64,000 nucleotides of DNA, taken from the NCBI GenBank assembly GCA_028023455.1, contig JAQFVV010000037.1, positions 1-64,000 on the forward strand. The letters run 5' to 3'. Position 1 is the stretch's first letter, and each line of letters starts with the position of its first letter. Source of the stretch: Epiperipatus broadwayi (lineage: Eukaryota; Onychophora; Udeonychophora; Euonychophora; Peripatidae). The translations under genes and the position numbers were made by a program. Under the pieces are notes generated by a model. The model made no database searches, was not told where the DNA came from, and saw only the letters and a list, made by a program, of their open reading frames with translations. Positions 1 through 11,828 of this stretch are shown here, in pieces.

Positions 1-147
1 AATAACTTCAAACAATAACTATATCTAATAACCATAAACAATAATAATACTTCATATATAAACATCAACTCAAAGAGATTTTTTTTTTAATAACAAATGA
101 CAATTTTTAAAATATAGATAGACTTATCGATATTTACAATATATATA

Positions 148-531
148 TATTTACTAAGGCAATAAACCTTTAAGCATGTGCGCTTGAAAATATGAAGGTA
201 GGGACCTCTACAGGTCTTAACCACAAGCTTACTCTTTGGAAGAAAAGAGGGGAACCCTTCTTTACTTCAACCTACTTTCTATATAAATAGGTGCAGCTGA
301 AGTGGTTAGAACAGAGCATGAAGCTATTCAATACTTCACTGATTAAGTCCACAATTCCTATTACCCATTACTACTCATGAAATCTTTCGATTTACGAGTC
401 AATGGAAAGATCTTATAGTTAGAAATCTATTACGATAATTTAAAGTTGTAATTATAAATTTATTTAATGCACATTGATTACGTAATATTTACTAAGGCAA
501 TAAACCTTTAAGCATGTGCACTTGAAAATAT
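148..531. repeat. Pair of ~45-bp direct repeats flanking ~290 bp
   Basis: A stretch of about 45 bases starting ATATTTACTAAGGCAATAAA occurs at about 148-192 and again at 485-531 with a single visible substitution. The ~290 bp between is less AT-rich and holds a TATA-like TATAAATAG near 281. The repeats could be a long target-site duplication, short terminal repeats or a local duplication. No coding content is seen. Confidence 0.6.
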
Positions 532-689
532 ATATATATATGTGTGTGTGTGTGTATTACATGTGTAAAATATAGCTTAAAAAATTTTGACATTTTCGCA
601 AGATCAAGAAATAAAATTATATTTGATTATAAGTCAAAAAACAAAACAAAGTATTTCAAAATATTTTATTAGGTGTATATGTTTTACAA

Positions 690-945
690 CAGTAACAATT
701 ATCTCCATATAGTAGTAGCACCAGTTTAAGTCACAATCATTAATGGTTGCTAAAAGGTTTGTGCATCAAAATCCCTTATCCAGTGCCTACTCATCCAGTA
801 TCCCCATACTAAATTTTAGATTATGGTCTTCATCAGTGAGGGATGTTGATGTACAAACATTTTAGCATTCATTGATTGCTATGGCTTGCTCTAGGTGGCA
901 ACTACTGTATGGAGGAAATTGCTATGGTTTTAACAACTTGTGTAA
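690..945. mobile_element. Family B fold-back copy, diverged
   Basis: The left part (about 690-790) and the reverse complement of the right part (about 850-940) are similar, giving an inverted repeat around 840. Blocks such as TAATGGTTGC...GTGCAT and CAGTGCCTACTCATCCAGTA match the B repeats at 10894-11814 and 54202-54434. This is an old, substituted copy with no clear target duplication. Confidence 0.55.
792..846 (-). ncRNA. Degenerate hammerhead-like motif, family B
   Basis: On the minus strand CTGATGA (complement of 830-836) is followed by a weak stem II and then AAAA where a hammerhead needs GAAA. The TGGGGATACTGGATGAG part of stem I is present. The altered GAAA box argues that this copy is inactive. 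It is useful as an aligned member of the family. Confidence 0.4.
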
Positions 946-2284
946 ACTTAAGAAATATGATGTTTAGTACATATTTTTAAAGTAAAATTTATCTTTTTAA
1001 TCAAAATGAAAAAATATATAAATAACTTTATACTGGCAGATTATTAAACATTAATTAGTTATTTCAGAAAATGAATCCAACCAAGTAAAGATGTTTTGGG
1101 GAAAAAATTATATAACAGATTATGTGTGCATTTACATGTAACTTTAAACAAGGTAGAAAAAAGTTAAATTGGGTTTAGATGATGAAAAGTTATTGTTACA
1201 ACTAAGTTAAAGTTAATCTTTATAGCAATGGGTTCATTGTTCTCTCTGTTAACATTTTTGTAATCTTTCAACCATTATTCTATATTAGAATTAAATAAAT
1301 TGGACTTTATTTGGTAGAAAAATATCTTTACAAATGAAAAACTTTCTAAAAACTCATAGTTGAACTTCACTAATATTGAAAAAATTGTAACAAAGAATTT
1401 TAAATGTCATTCAATGTCTTAAACAATTTTCAAAAAATAAACAAAATCTTTTTTATTTCAAATTTATTTTTAAAATGTAAATAAATAAATATTAATCTCT
1501 GATAAACTTATCAAATTCTGCTTTAAAATATTAAAGTTGTTTTATAATTTTTAGAAAATCTCAAAAAATCCTAAAGGTATTGACAGTTTTATAAGATGGG
1601 GTGATCAGAAAGCATTGATTTTTTTTTTGTTAACATTTTACTAAAAGTTATTGGTTTTCTTTTTAAAAATAAAACATGTATGTATAAAATAAAAGTATAA
1701 TAATGTATACTTTTGATTTTTAATAATTATTACAAAATTATTGTACAAAAGTAATCATAAGTCCTTAATTAACTATACAAACATCAAACTTTTTCTACTC
1801 TAAAAATCTTCTTGAAGTAATTTTGCAAATGCTTTCAAGGTTAAAGAATGAAGAAGGGAAGCCATAAAACATATAGACACAGGACCAAAATATTTTGACC
1901 TTGCCATTTTTTGATTATACGGAGTTCTGATTTTTTTAAAGTAAAAGGTCAGTGTTCAAAAATACACAATTTTGCTTTTTAAAAAATAAATAAATAAATG
2001 AATATCTCAATAGCATGAATTAAAAGATCATAACAATAATTAATTTTACCAAAAAAACCTCTATATCTAAGATGTGAAAGGTTAAAAGATTAATGGATTA
2101 TGAAGTTAAATAATCCTATGTACTGAATAAATCTTAAACCAAAACTATGTAAGAATAAAGGATTTTAAGGACTGCTCAATGACTGGAAGAAAAATAGCCC
2201 CACCCTCATGCTTTTAACTAAAAATGATCTGCCTGAACAAGGAAAGGACCATTGATGTCAAATTAGTTAAAGCTATAAATATAA
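946..2284. other. AT-rich DNA, no feature seen
   Basis: Homopolymer runs and simple AT-rich sequence. No open frame with recognisable protein content and no structured repeat were found. Confidence 0.6.
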
Positions 2285-2460
2285 GGGATTTAAATTCAGA
2301 CTTTCAAGCACCCTTCAACTATCCAGACTATCTCATACATGACCACACACATGTAGAAAAAATAAATAATCACCAATATACGTATTTCGTGAGAAACCAG
2401 CACTCATTAGTTGGTCTAGACTACCATCTCTCACATGCACATATATAATGAGTGCTCAGT
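2285..2460 (-). mobile_element. Family A repeat, minus-strand copy
   Basis: The block matches the A repeats at 27438-28012 and 53550-53880. Landmarks are a T-arm-like GGGATTTAAATTCAGACTTT near 2285, CATGTAGAAAAAATAAATAATCACC, the hammerhead-like core, and TACCATCTC followed by ATATATAATGAGTGCTCAG. A 74-codon frame over 2224-2448 is only a translation of this repeat. The far boundary and target duplication are not visible. Confidence 0.6.
2371..2420 (-). ncRNA. Hammerhead-like motif, family A (core mutated)
   Basis: Minus strand: CCAA, CTAATGA (complement of 2404-2410), a GTGCTGGTTTCTCAC hairpin, GAAA, then TACGTATATTGG. The consensus would be CTGATGA, so G5 has changed to A and this copy is probably inactive. 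Stem I (CCAA with TTGG) and the palindromic TACGTA stem III are preserved. Confidence 0.5.
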
Positions 2461-2470
2461 TTATGGTTTT

Positions 2471-5307
2471 CAAATATTTAAAGCTATAAACTATCAATTT
2501 CTTCTGCGGAAAAGTTGTTGAATTCATGCTTGGAAATAACTAAACCAAATTAAAATTGAGCAACAAAAATCTACTGCATAAGAAATAAATATCTATATGG
2601 ATTTTATAAAAGAGGCATTCTCAAATTTATTGAAGTAATTTTGTCTGCTTTTATAATATTTAAATAGAATATTTAACTTCTAATAATTATAAAAAAATTT
2701 AATATGTTATAGATATATATTTTTGTATTACATGTATGTAATGAACATAAATCCATGTACAGACAAAATAAATGAGTTATGAGAATGGCGACCTCACCTT
2801 AAAAACTATATATTTTAATGACAAAGGACTCCATGCTTGCACTCAAAATAGAATCAATTTAAAAGAAATCGTTTTTACTTTCCACGTTACTTTAAAAAAA
2901 AAAAGTAAAAAGGTGAAATTTTCATTTAAACTTGATCCTGCTTATGTAAATCCTTAATTTAGTCAAAAATAACCTGTATATTCATCTACTAAATAATTAT
3001 ATTGCAAGTTGAAATTATGAATTAGTACTATTCTATATATTATAGTGGGTGTTTAATAACTGCTTTTTATGAATTTCTGTTGAGTTTTCTCATCTATTTG
3101 AGTTAGCTCCAGATGTGTAAACATATATGTAAAAGGGGAATAGATAAAAGATTGGCATATGCAATGCTTCTTTAAGATAATCAAAGTTGAGTAGATATTC
3201 TATGCAAAGAAGAACTTAACATATATAAATATGTCATTTATCCCTGGAAATATTGTTATATAAGTGGCATATCCTATTCTTTGTATGATAGTTTAAATGA
3301 GTATTGTTATTTGCATTTTGAATAACTATCGTCACTACTGCCACCATTGCCATTAATCGTATTTACATATTCATTTCTCACCAACAACTTCATTTCTGAG
3401 ACAATATCAACATTCTCTATTTTAATAGATTAAAAAAAGAAAATTCTTGATATGTAAAAAATAAAGAAAATAAATTTTATTATGGAAATATTGAAATAGC
3501 TTTGCCAAAACCTAGTGCCAATATTTAAAGATGAGTTATATAAAATGGGTAATGCTTGAAAATTAGGTTATTGACAAGTAGTATATTATTTGGGATTGGT
3601 ATTAGTAAATTAAAAAAAGAGGAAAAATTATATTCTAAGTTTTCCTGTATCACATATAAAAAAAATATCAATGACAAATTTTTCTTTAATTTACCAGATG
3701 ATCTCTACCTAATCTTTGAATGACTGAATAAAGAATTTGGGTTAGCTCTTAATGGCTACAACAGGTATGTGATACCACTACAAATTTTCAGATGCCTTAA
3801 TTTCATAATTTTTAAAAAATTGAATAGGTATTCATCTCAATACCTTCGTAGCCACGTATTTTCTAAAAATCAAATTAATTTGCACATAGTACAAATTTTA
3901 TGCACTTTTTTCTAGATTTAGTGGTATCTTATACTCTTTAGTCTAAATGTAAATCATTTTCTCTGTGTTTTGCAAATTATGGATATTTTTCTACTCTTTT
4001 ATACAAATATTATAATACTTATTGTAAATAGTGCTTACCCAATAAAAAAAACTACCTCATAATAACTTATTGTAAAAAAGCAATCAATCTGACCCCACTT
4101 AGAAGCTATTCAAACAAAATAAATTTTATTTCTCTATTTTTCTAATTTTATGGTTAAATATTTTTAATTTTTATACAAATATTATAATACTTGTTATAAA
4201 TAATGTTTATAATAAAAAATAAATAAAATTTGGAATAATAATTATGAAAAACAAATACTTTTCTTAGGATCAGTACGAGATACTGCTTATAGCATTTACA
4301 TTATTAAACCACATTGTAACCTAGCATGTTAACATAGAATAGTGAATTGTATCAGGCAGAGTAGTTCAAATTTCTAGGCTTAAAAATAAAAAAAAGATCA
4401 AAAAATACTTAAGAGTATAAGTATATTAAGTCTAGGGGTTTATATCATAAAAATTGGTAAGCCAAAAATGTAAAAATATGCAGAATTGTGAGCATTTTAA
4501 TTAAGAAAACTTTGTCTCTATAAATTTGATTCCAACAAAAAAAAATTAATATATCTTTTGTGGAGTTGAACAATCTTGGAACATATAACATTTTCTGTTT
4601 TGTTAGAGCTCTATATGCATTATAAAATGCGCGAGTTGATCAAGTTATGTCAAAAAGAAGAAAGTTGTATTTCTATTTCTAAAAACATAACTATATTTCC
4701 TGATCAACTCGGCCTAGTAATTGTTGAGAATTATGCTATCAACAAAATCAGTTTTTAATTTATTTGAAAGGTGCCAGAGTTCTACAAGAACCCACTGAAA
4801 CTGTCACATATCATCTCGCAAATTAAAAAGAAAAAAATGATTTTAAGAATCGGTAATTCTACCATAAACTAGAAATATCTTTTAAATATTATTATTCCCA
4901 GGGCTTATTCAAAACATATTGGCAAAGGTAAATTACACTTTTAAATCTTACTAAACTAATAATAAATGTAATAATAAATATTAATAATGTACAAATGAAA
5001 ATTGGTTGATAAAAGTAAAATCTCTTTTATTCCAACAAACTAAAAATATTTGTAAGTTAAATTACGAATTAAATAAACTGGAGAGAACATAAATCAATTT
5101 ATAAAAAACAGTTGGATAAAGTACTTTAATAATGTTCACTTATTACAATTCATTTCCAAGATCTTGTATAAAATTATTTAAACGAAAGTCTCTTTAATAA
5201 GAAAATTAATGTCTTTATCGGGATTATTTTAAGACTTGTTTGCAAATGCTTAATTTTGGTCACAATCAGGAATAAGTAGTCTTAACTTATCGGTAAGTTT
5301 TTTTTTT
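2471..5307. other. AT-rich DNA, no gene recognised
   Basis: About 2.8 kb of very AT-rich sequence. Short frames at 2772-2957 and 4576-4758 have no recognisable domain, no neighbours and no splice context that would support them. No SINE, LINE or fold-back signature was recognised. Confidence 0.5.
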
Positions 5308-5600
5308 TGTTAGAATGAGCTTGGCCTTTGTTTATTAGTTTGATCTTGTGGTCTATTCTCCTAGTCGGTCACAAAGGCTTTTCTGATGTCCATCTTCAGG
5401 CACGATGTCCACAGTAGCTCTGGTTCACTCCGACATGCAGAATTATTTCCATGTAGGGCTATCCTGGATATATATTCTTTTTATTATCCAGGACCTATAG
5501 AGAAACAAACGAAACAAGACGTTCTTCAAACTGGTCTCTGCCTTTTTATACTAGAGGCCTAGTTTTCAGACTTCTGCACATGCTATTATCATGGCGTTTT
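5308..5600 (-). promoter_or_regulatory. LTR-like promoter block
   Basis: This block is less AT-rich than its surroundings. Read on the minus strand it has TATAAAAAGGCAGAGACCAG near 5540-5560 and an AATAAA polyadenylation signal near 5330, and it ends ...CATTCTAACA at 5308. TATA box, then AATAAA, then a CA terminus is the order expected in an LTR, so it may be the 3' part of a solo LTR. The 5' end and a target duplication were not found, and a decayed DNA element is possible. Confidence 0.35.
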
Positions 5601-6877
5601 TGGTTCATAATCTTGTATAGTCTTTACTCATTTTTCAGTTACAAAGTTATCTTTTTTTAGCAAATCTTTCGGCCATCTTTAATTAGCTAAAATATTTTTC
5701 TTTTAGCTTATCTTTTTACTTTTGGAATTCTTTTGTTCTCTCCAATTCTACTTTTATTTCTAATTACATAAAAAAAAATACGAAAGAATAATTTAACTTT
5801 CATTGTATGTTTTTTTTAAACAAAATAAATTATACTCAAAAAAAAATCTAAATTTACTTTTATTTTTTAGCTTTTACCAAATGCCAATATATTTGCACCA
5901 TATATAAATAAACAGTACAATATATATATCAGATATTGTAACAGATATGAACACAGACAAAATATGGGTATGTATGCTATTTGTTTCTAAACAATTGCAT
6001 TAAAAATTTATATAGCTGGACCTATATATTTTAATAGACATGTAATTAATGGTAATTCTAATGAGTTCTAAAATGTGGCTGCTTCAATTCTCTATGTATG
6101 TATATATACTATAGAGAAATGAAAGTGAATTTTAAAAAAGCTGGATAAATCATTACATTCATTAATACAATATGTCCATAAACAAGTTTACATATGTTTG
6201 ATATTCTTAAACTATAAAATGGATTCAGAACATATATTTATTTCTATGTAATATAAGAATAATATGTGAAAGGCATAATGATTGGAAGAAGAAAATAAAA
6301 GAAATGTTTATCTCAAATTCAAAAGATTTGAAGAAACAATGATTCAATAGCATGCACTAAAATTTGGAAAATTTGTATAATAAATTATGTTTTCACAACT
6401 GTAAATTGATTTTGTGAATAAGTTTTAAATTTGATCTTAAAAAGAATGAAACAATAATTACGTTATGGTGTTCATTTCTACATTGATTTTCCCAATTGTA
6501 AAAGTAGAGTAAATTGCATTCTGAGTTTATTGTAACTGTAAAAATGATCACTTTATCATTTTCTTTGAACATCTTAATGTGATCAAACATAGTAAACAGA
6601 ATTTACATTTTTCTACTAACAGTTTGGGACTATTGTATATAATGAAATTATATATCTTTTTAATGCATAATAGAGTGACATCCCTAAAGTTATTTTATGT
6701 TTGAAGTTCAATATGATAACACCTACTTTATTTTACCAGCAATTTTTATATTCCTTAACAATGATGGCCCATGAAATTTTTAAGCAGTGGTGCTTTATTA
6801 GAGCATTGCTGCCAAAAATTAACCAATGAAAACAAAGCAGAGCATTTCTAATTTTGCAACAGTCATTTTATTTTTCT
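5601..6877. other. AT-rich DNA, no feature seen
   Basis: No recognisable coding or repeat content. The 65-codon minus frame at 6393-6590 has no domain and sits in AT-rich sequence. Confidence 0.5.
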
Positions 6878-7323
<446 letters not shown>

Positions 7324-7900
7324 AAAAAAAAGATTTGATGTATTTTTTATTTTTACTAACTGGTATTTGACAAATAATAATACCTGGAGTAGATTGGATC
7401 TTACTTTTTATTTCAATTTCTTTTTATATAATACCAATTGGGAATATATATATATATTCAACACTAACACCCATTGTGATAAATATATTTCTTTTATTTT
7501 ATTATATTTTTTTATAGTAAATATTTATATGTTAATTTATGTTAATTATAAGAAAAAATCCAGAATATTTTATTGCTCATCCTAAATAAAAACAATAAAA
7601 ATATATTTGCTCTGAAGAGAAACCAGAATAGATAAACAGACCACACTTAAATAAGTACCCATGTTTCCTCCAAAATAAGACTGGGTCTTATATTAATTTT
7701 TGCTCCAAAAGGGCTAATTTTCAGGGAATGTCCTATTTTTTCATAAACAAAATCTACATTTATTCAATTACTTCTCTTTACAAATAGCTGCAACATTCTT
7801 CACCAGGAGCCCTCAACAATTCCTCTCTTGTACTCACCAGAATAGCTCTTTCTTTTTGCATTCGTATTATCTAGGGATAAAAATATTATTATGTTTAATG
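7324..7900. other. AT-rich DNA, no feature seen
   Basis: Sequence between the microsatellite and the first SINE. The 72-codon frame at 7367-7585 is low complexity and has no recognisable product. Confidence 0.5.
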
Positions 7901-8006
7901 TCAAGCATTGGTGGCCGAGTGGTTAGCACAGCTGCCTTACAAGCAGTTGTTTCGAGTTTGCGGATTCGCTTCCCGGCCGATGCTTTGACACGTGAAAAAA
8001 AAAAAA
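7901..8006 (+). mobile_element. tRNA-derived SINE, 'TAC' subfamily
   Basis: A tRNA-like body opens TCAAGCATTGGTGGCCGAGTGG, has an anticodon-like loop CTTACAA (anticodon position TAC), a T-arm-like GATTCGCTTCCCGG, then TGACACGTG and a poly(A) tail ending at 8006. The whole element is only about 105 bp, essentially tRNA plus a short tail. Six further copies of the same kind lie in this window. The body most resembles tRNA-Gly; the extra bases before the T-arm and the CTT after TTCG argue against a functional tRNA gene. Confidence 0.85.
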
Positions 8007-8850
8007 GGTAGTTTTTTAATAATGTGATTTGTGTAAAATAAATATTTATCAATATATGGATCATTTTGACAAAACAATAACAAAAAAGAACAATTTTTAT
8101 TAATAAATATATAACCTTAATAGTATTAATATTTTTACTATTATTAAAAAAAAATCAGAATTCCATCAATGTTTTTCTGAGAAAATATTAATCAGATTTT
8201 TTTATATTTTATGAGCATATATATATATATAAGTTCTGATTTCTCTTTGACTCAATTTAAATCATTAGTAGCTTTCCATTTCTCTGCCTATATTTCAATA
8301 TTACTTCTTTCAGAAACAGATTTATGAGTGCGTTGATCACATAGCAAACGATAGAAAATCAATTAATATCTGTTATTTAAATTGCTTCAACTTATTAATG
8401 CAGCCAATTATTTTAAATATATGTGACTTAAGTCAAATTCATCTTTCTTAATTAATAAAAAAAAAAAAAAAAGAAAGAAAAGAAATCAAGTTAATGAGTA
8501 AGTTGTTTTTTGGTTTAATAACATCATTAAAATTTTAAATTTATCATTTGAATACAAAATACAGCTGGGGAACAAATAAATTCTTCCCAGACGCACTTTT
8601 TAAATTTTACTTAAATTCAGATTGACGATTTAATTAAAAGACATTACAAAGTCGAGATAAAATTAGAATATATTTCAGGTTTAAACTGCACGTTGAATAA
8701 TAAATAATAAAAGAGGGAATGATATTTTTTAAATGTGTATTTGAGATCTTTTTAAAATGAACCTCAGGGAAAATTTAAGTTTTCCAATTAAAAAAATGTT
8801 TTAAAAAATAGTTTTAAATCAAGTTTTAATAGCAAACTTACTTTATGTAG
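8007..8850. other. AT-rich DNA between two SINEs, no feature seen
   Basis: Simple AT-rich sequence with a poly(A)-rich tract near 8458-8485 and an (AT)n run near 8217-8231. No genes recognised. Confidence 0.55.
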
Positions 8851-8957
8851 TCAAGCATTGGTGGTCGAGAGGTCAGCACAGCTGCCTTACAAGCAGTTAT
8901 ACCGCATTAGCGAGTTCGCTTCCCGACCGATGCTATGACACATGAAAAAAAACAAAA
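8851..8957 (+). mobile_element. tRNA-derived SINE, 'TAC' subfamily
   Basis: It opens TCAAGCATTGGTGGTCGAGAGG, carries the anticodon-like loop CTTACAA, the GAGTTCGCTTCCCGACC T-arm and CTATGACACATG, followed by an A-rich tail. An imperfect target duplication may flank it (CTTTATGTAG before, CTTATGTATG after). It is close in sequence to the copies at 7901 and 29318. Confidence 0.85.
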
Positions 8958-9743
8958 AACTTTCTTATGTATGTATGCTAAGTTTTTTGCCCGATAGTAC
9001 ATTGGAGTAACCAAATAATAGATTTTATTATAGAAGCTGATAGTTATCCCCCTGGTAATACATTGATAATTACCATCTCAAATCTGTACAATATCATAAA
9101 ACAATGAAGTCTTTTGTATCAAGAAGTATTTTGATATTAAAAAAAAATTAACATTCAGAATTTGGTTCAGGATAAATCATTTCTCATACAATAAAGCTGA
9201 CTTTGTGTTACTTCTGTTAATAAAGGTACATACATATCTTTGTTCTCACTCATGTTCTATCTACAACTTACGTTCATACTAATAACTTTTATTAGTCATT
9301 CATTAGAGTAGATTCTCCACTACATAATTTAGTTCTTCAAGACTGTTTCTCACCATTAGATGTTTTCTATCTGTAAAAACATTAATAAAGATTGATAAAA
9401 TAACAGGAAAATACTGATATTTTTATAAATAGTGTGGTAGCGCTAATCATATAAAGAACTGTTTGCAGTCTATAACAATTTCAAGAGAAATATTAAGTCA
9501 TTTATAATGGAGAAAGATCTACAAAAGATGATGGAAAAAATATTGGCCTTTCATTTATTGTTCAAAGTACATCCACCCTTTTTTTAAATTGGGTGATTGA
9601 AAAATTGATGGCAATATTATTAGCATAATTCTTCAAATTAATACTTGACTGCATAGGTCAGACATGACTGGAAATAAGGTCGCAATGTGGATGAACCTGC
9701 ACAAATAGCTGCTGTGGTCATACAAGAAAAGGTTAATATTTAC
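8958..9743. other. AT-rich DNA, no feature seen
   Basis: No recognisable coding or repeat content up to the tandem duplication. Confidence 0.5.
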
Positions 9744-10261
9744 AAATCATGGCAATTTTTCTATTATGACTCACAGATGAAAGAATTCATTTTAGTAGAT
9801 AGATTTTTTGATGATGATTAGACATAAGCTCACCAGAAGCCATTCATTAGCCCATTCTTACACTTGTGACAGCAGTGATACACATTATCACATTTACATT
9901 AGAAGACAGTAGCTTTGAAATGACAACACAGAGATATATTTTCTGCTTCTGAATCTCATATGATAAATTATGTTGGTGAAAGATGGAGTTTTCTGAGGTG
10001 TGAAATCATGGCAATTTTTCTATTATGACTCACAGATGAAAGAATTCATTTTAGTAGATAGATTTTTTGATGATGATTAGACATAAGCTCACCAGAAGCC
10101 ATTCATTAGCCCATTCTTACACTTGTGACAGCAGTGATACACATTATCACATTTACATTAGAAGACAGTAGCTTTGAAATGACAACACAGATATATATTT
10201 TCTGCTTCTGAATCTCATATGATAAATTATGTTGGTGAAAGATGGAGTTTTCTGAGGTGTG
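9744..10261. repeat. Tandem duplication, two 259-bp units
   Basis: The unit 9744-10002 is repeated head to tail at 10003-10261. By eye they differ at a single clear position (GAGATATAT against GATATATAT). The near identity implies a recent event or a still segregating variant. The unit encodes nothing recognisable and matches no other repeat in the window. Confidence 0.95.
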
Positions 10262-10879
10262 ATGATGGATGACAGTTTTACTTAAATATTTTTTTGATGA
10301 CTATCCTAATGTTTATTAGTCCTTCCAAGAAAGTTTTGTTCTCTGACCACAGCTACTTTGAATAAATTTTGCCTCTCATCTTTAATGAAAATGGTTACAA
10401 CATTGAGACCATCAATCTTGAACCATTTCATAATTCAGCAGCTTTGAAGATTAATAGTTTAGCAAAGTGGGTGATAGTAATTTAATCTTTTAAAATTTAG
10501 ACATATAAAAGAAATATATATCAGCATGGATTTCCATGTTATACAAGATGGAATTATTTAATCAAATCCATATATTTTTGAGAATACAAACAATAACTTG
10601 TCATTTTCAATGTGTGAACTACTAGGCCACAAATCATTTGAATATTTCTTACTATTAGTAGTAAGCAACTATACTCATAATGAATGTTGTAATAGAATGA
10701 TCATTAGAGATATTCTATGAACTACACAAGATATTGTTTTTAAGATGCTGATTTTAATGTTACTATTATTAATTGATAACCAGAGTCTAATAAAGCTTCT
10801 CATTATAATACAACAATTCATAATTAACTTCCTTTAAAGATGATTATGTTTCTAGAATTCAGATTTCACAAAAAATATG
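10262..10879. other. AT-rich DNA, no feature seen
   Basis: No coding region or repeat family recognised before the target duplication of the next insertion. Confidence 0.5.
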
Positions 10880-11202
10880 CTACTAATTATTGCCAATAAA
10901 CATCACATAATCATCATTTCTTATGCTTGCTTATAACTATTATTAAAACAGGCAAAACTCTCCATACATATTGCCACTCAGTGCAAGCCAGAGTAATCAA
11001 TGGATGCCAGAAGGCTTGTGCATAAAATCCCCATCTAGTGTCTACTCATCCAATATCCCATCACATGGTCATCATTTCTTATGCTTGATTATAACTTGTT
11101 AAAACAGGCAAAACTTACTATATGTATTTCCACACACAGCAAGCTAGAGTAATCAATGGATGCCAGAAGGCTTGTGCATAAAATCACCATCTAGTGCCTA
11201 CT

Positions 11203-11266
11203 CATCCAATATTCCCCAACTAGTTTCTGGCTTATCGCCCTCATCAGTGAGGAGTTTTGGATCCAA
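11203..11266 (-). ncRNA. Hammerhead-like ribozyme motif, family B
   Basis: Minus strand: ATCCAA...CCTCA (stem I), CTGATGA (complement of 11241-11247), GGC-GATAA-GCC stem II, GAAA (complement of 11224-11227), CTAGT palindrome as stem III, then GGGG...TTGGAT closing stem I. One base of stem I next to the cut site is missing compared with the copy at 11489. The 10.1/11.1 pair is G-A where canonical hammerheads have G-C. Confidence 0.6.
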
Positions 11267-11488
11267 TCCTAATAGGATAGTGGCTATGGTTATTAAAGAA
11301 CCAAAGACACCAAAATGTATAGGTACTGAACTGAGTTCAGACCTTTATGACTATATAAGGTAATGAGCTTAGATTGAAAATATTAAGGTGTTTTCAGTTT
11401 AAGACTCATAGTTTTGTAGTTAAGTGGAGATAAAAGGTGGCTGCTAGAGGGTTGCATTAGATCCTAAGATCTAGGTACAGTGCTCTTA

Positions 11489-11548
11489 GATCCAAGCACC
11501 TCACTGATGAAGGCCATAAGCCAGAAACTAGTCTGGGGATATTGGATG
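11489..11548 (+). ncRNA. Hammerhead-like ribozyme motif, family B, best-folding copy
   Basis: CTGATGA is at 11504-11510 and GAAA at 11524-11527. Stem II is GGC/GCC with a CATAA loop. Stem III is the palindrome ACTAGT (11527-11532), followed by C11533 as the predicted cleavage nucleotide. Stem I pairs CCTCA (11499-11503) with TGGGG (11534-11538), then, past a 3x3 internal loop, ATCCAA (11490-11495) with TTGGAT (11542-11547). All invariant core bases are present; the one weakness is an A-A at the 10.1/11.1 position. A stem III this short is typical of hammerheads from Penelope-like elements, which work better as dimers. Confidence 0.7.
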
Positions 11549-11682
11549 AGTAGGCACTAGATGGGGATTTTATGCACAAGCCTTCTGGCATCCATTGATT
11601 ACTCTAGCTTGCTGTGTGTGGCAATATGTATAGTGAGTTTTGCCTGTTTTAACATCCAATATCCCAGACTAGTTGCTCTCAG

Positions 11683-11736
11683 ATTCAAGGCTTCTCACTG
11701 ATGAGGGCCACAAGTCAGAAACTAGTTTGGGGATTT
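11683..11736 (+). ncRNA. Hammerhead-like ribozyme motif, family B
   Basis: CTGATGA is at 11698-11704, GAAA at 11718-11721, stem II GGGCCACAAGTC, stem III ACTAGT, and stem I TTCTCA with TGGGGA. The distal half of stem I seen at 11489 is lost. A short inverted piece of the same motif (ATCCAATATCCCAGACTAGT) lies just upstream at 11654-11673. Confidence 0.6.
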
Positions 11737-11828
11737 TATGCCCAAGACTTTTGGCATCCATTGATTACTCTGGCTTGCACTGACTGGCAATATGTATGGA
11801 GAATTTTGTCTTTTCTACTAATTATTGC

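Larger units (their letters stand above)
10880..11828. mobile_element. Family B retrozyme-like insertion, multi-unit and inverted
   Basis: A 921-bp insertion (10894-11814) is bounded by a perfect 14-bp target duplication, CTACTAATTATTGC, at 10880-10893 and 11815-11828. It contains two B units on the minus strand (about 10894-11058 and 11059-11350), a unique centre, and two B units on the plus strand (about 11470-11650 and 11683-11814). Units share the order hammerhead core, TAGGCACTAGATGGGGATTTTATGC, CCTTCTGGCATCCATTGATTACTC, GCAATATGTATGGAGAGTTTTGCCTG. The first minus unit starts at GGGATATTGGATGAG, that is, at the predicted cleavage site of the hammerhead. No protein is encoded, so movement must depend on another element. 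Confidence 0.85.

Noticed and set aside
5370-5400. Hammerhead from CTGATGTCC near 5380
   Set aside because: Only part of the first box is present and no GAAA or stems follow.
9660-10500. Transposase-like gene in the 259-bp tandem duplication region
   Set aside because: All frames have several stops and no transposase motif could be read.
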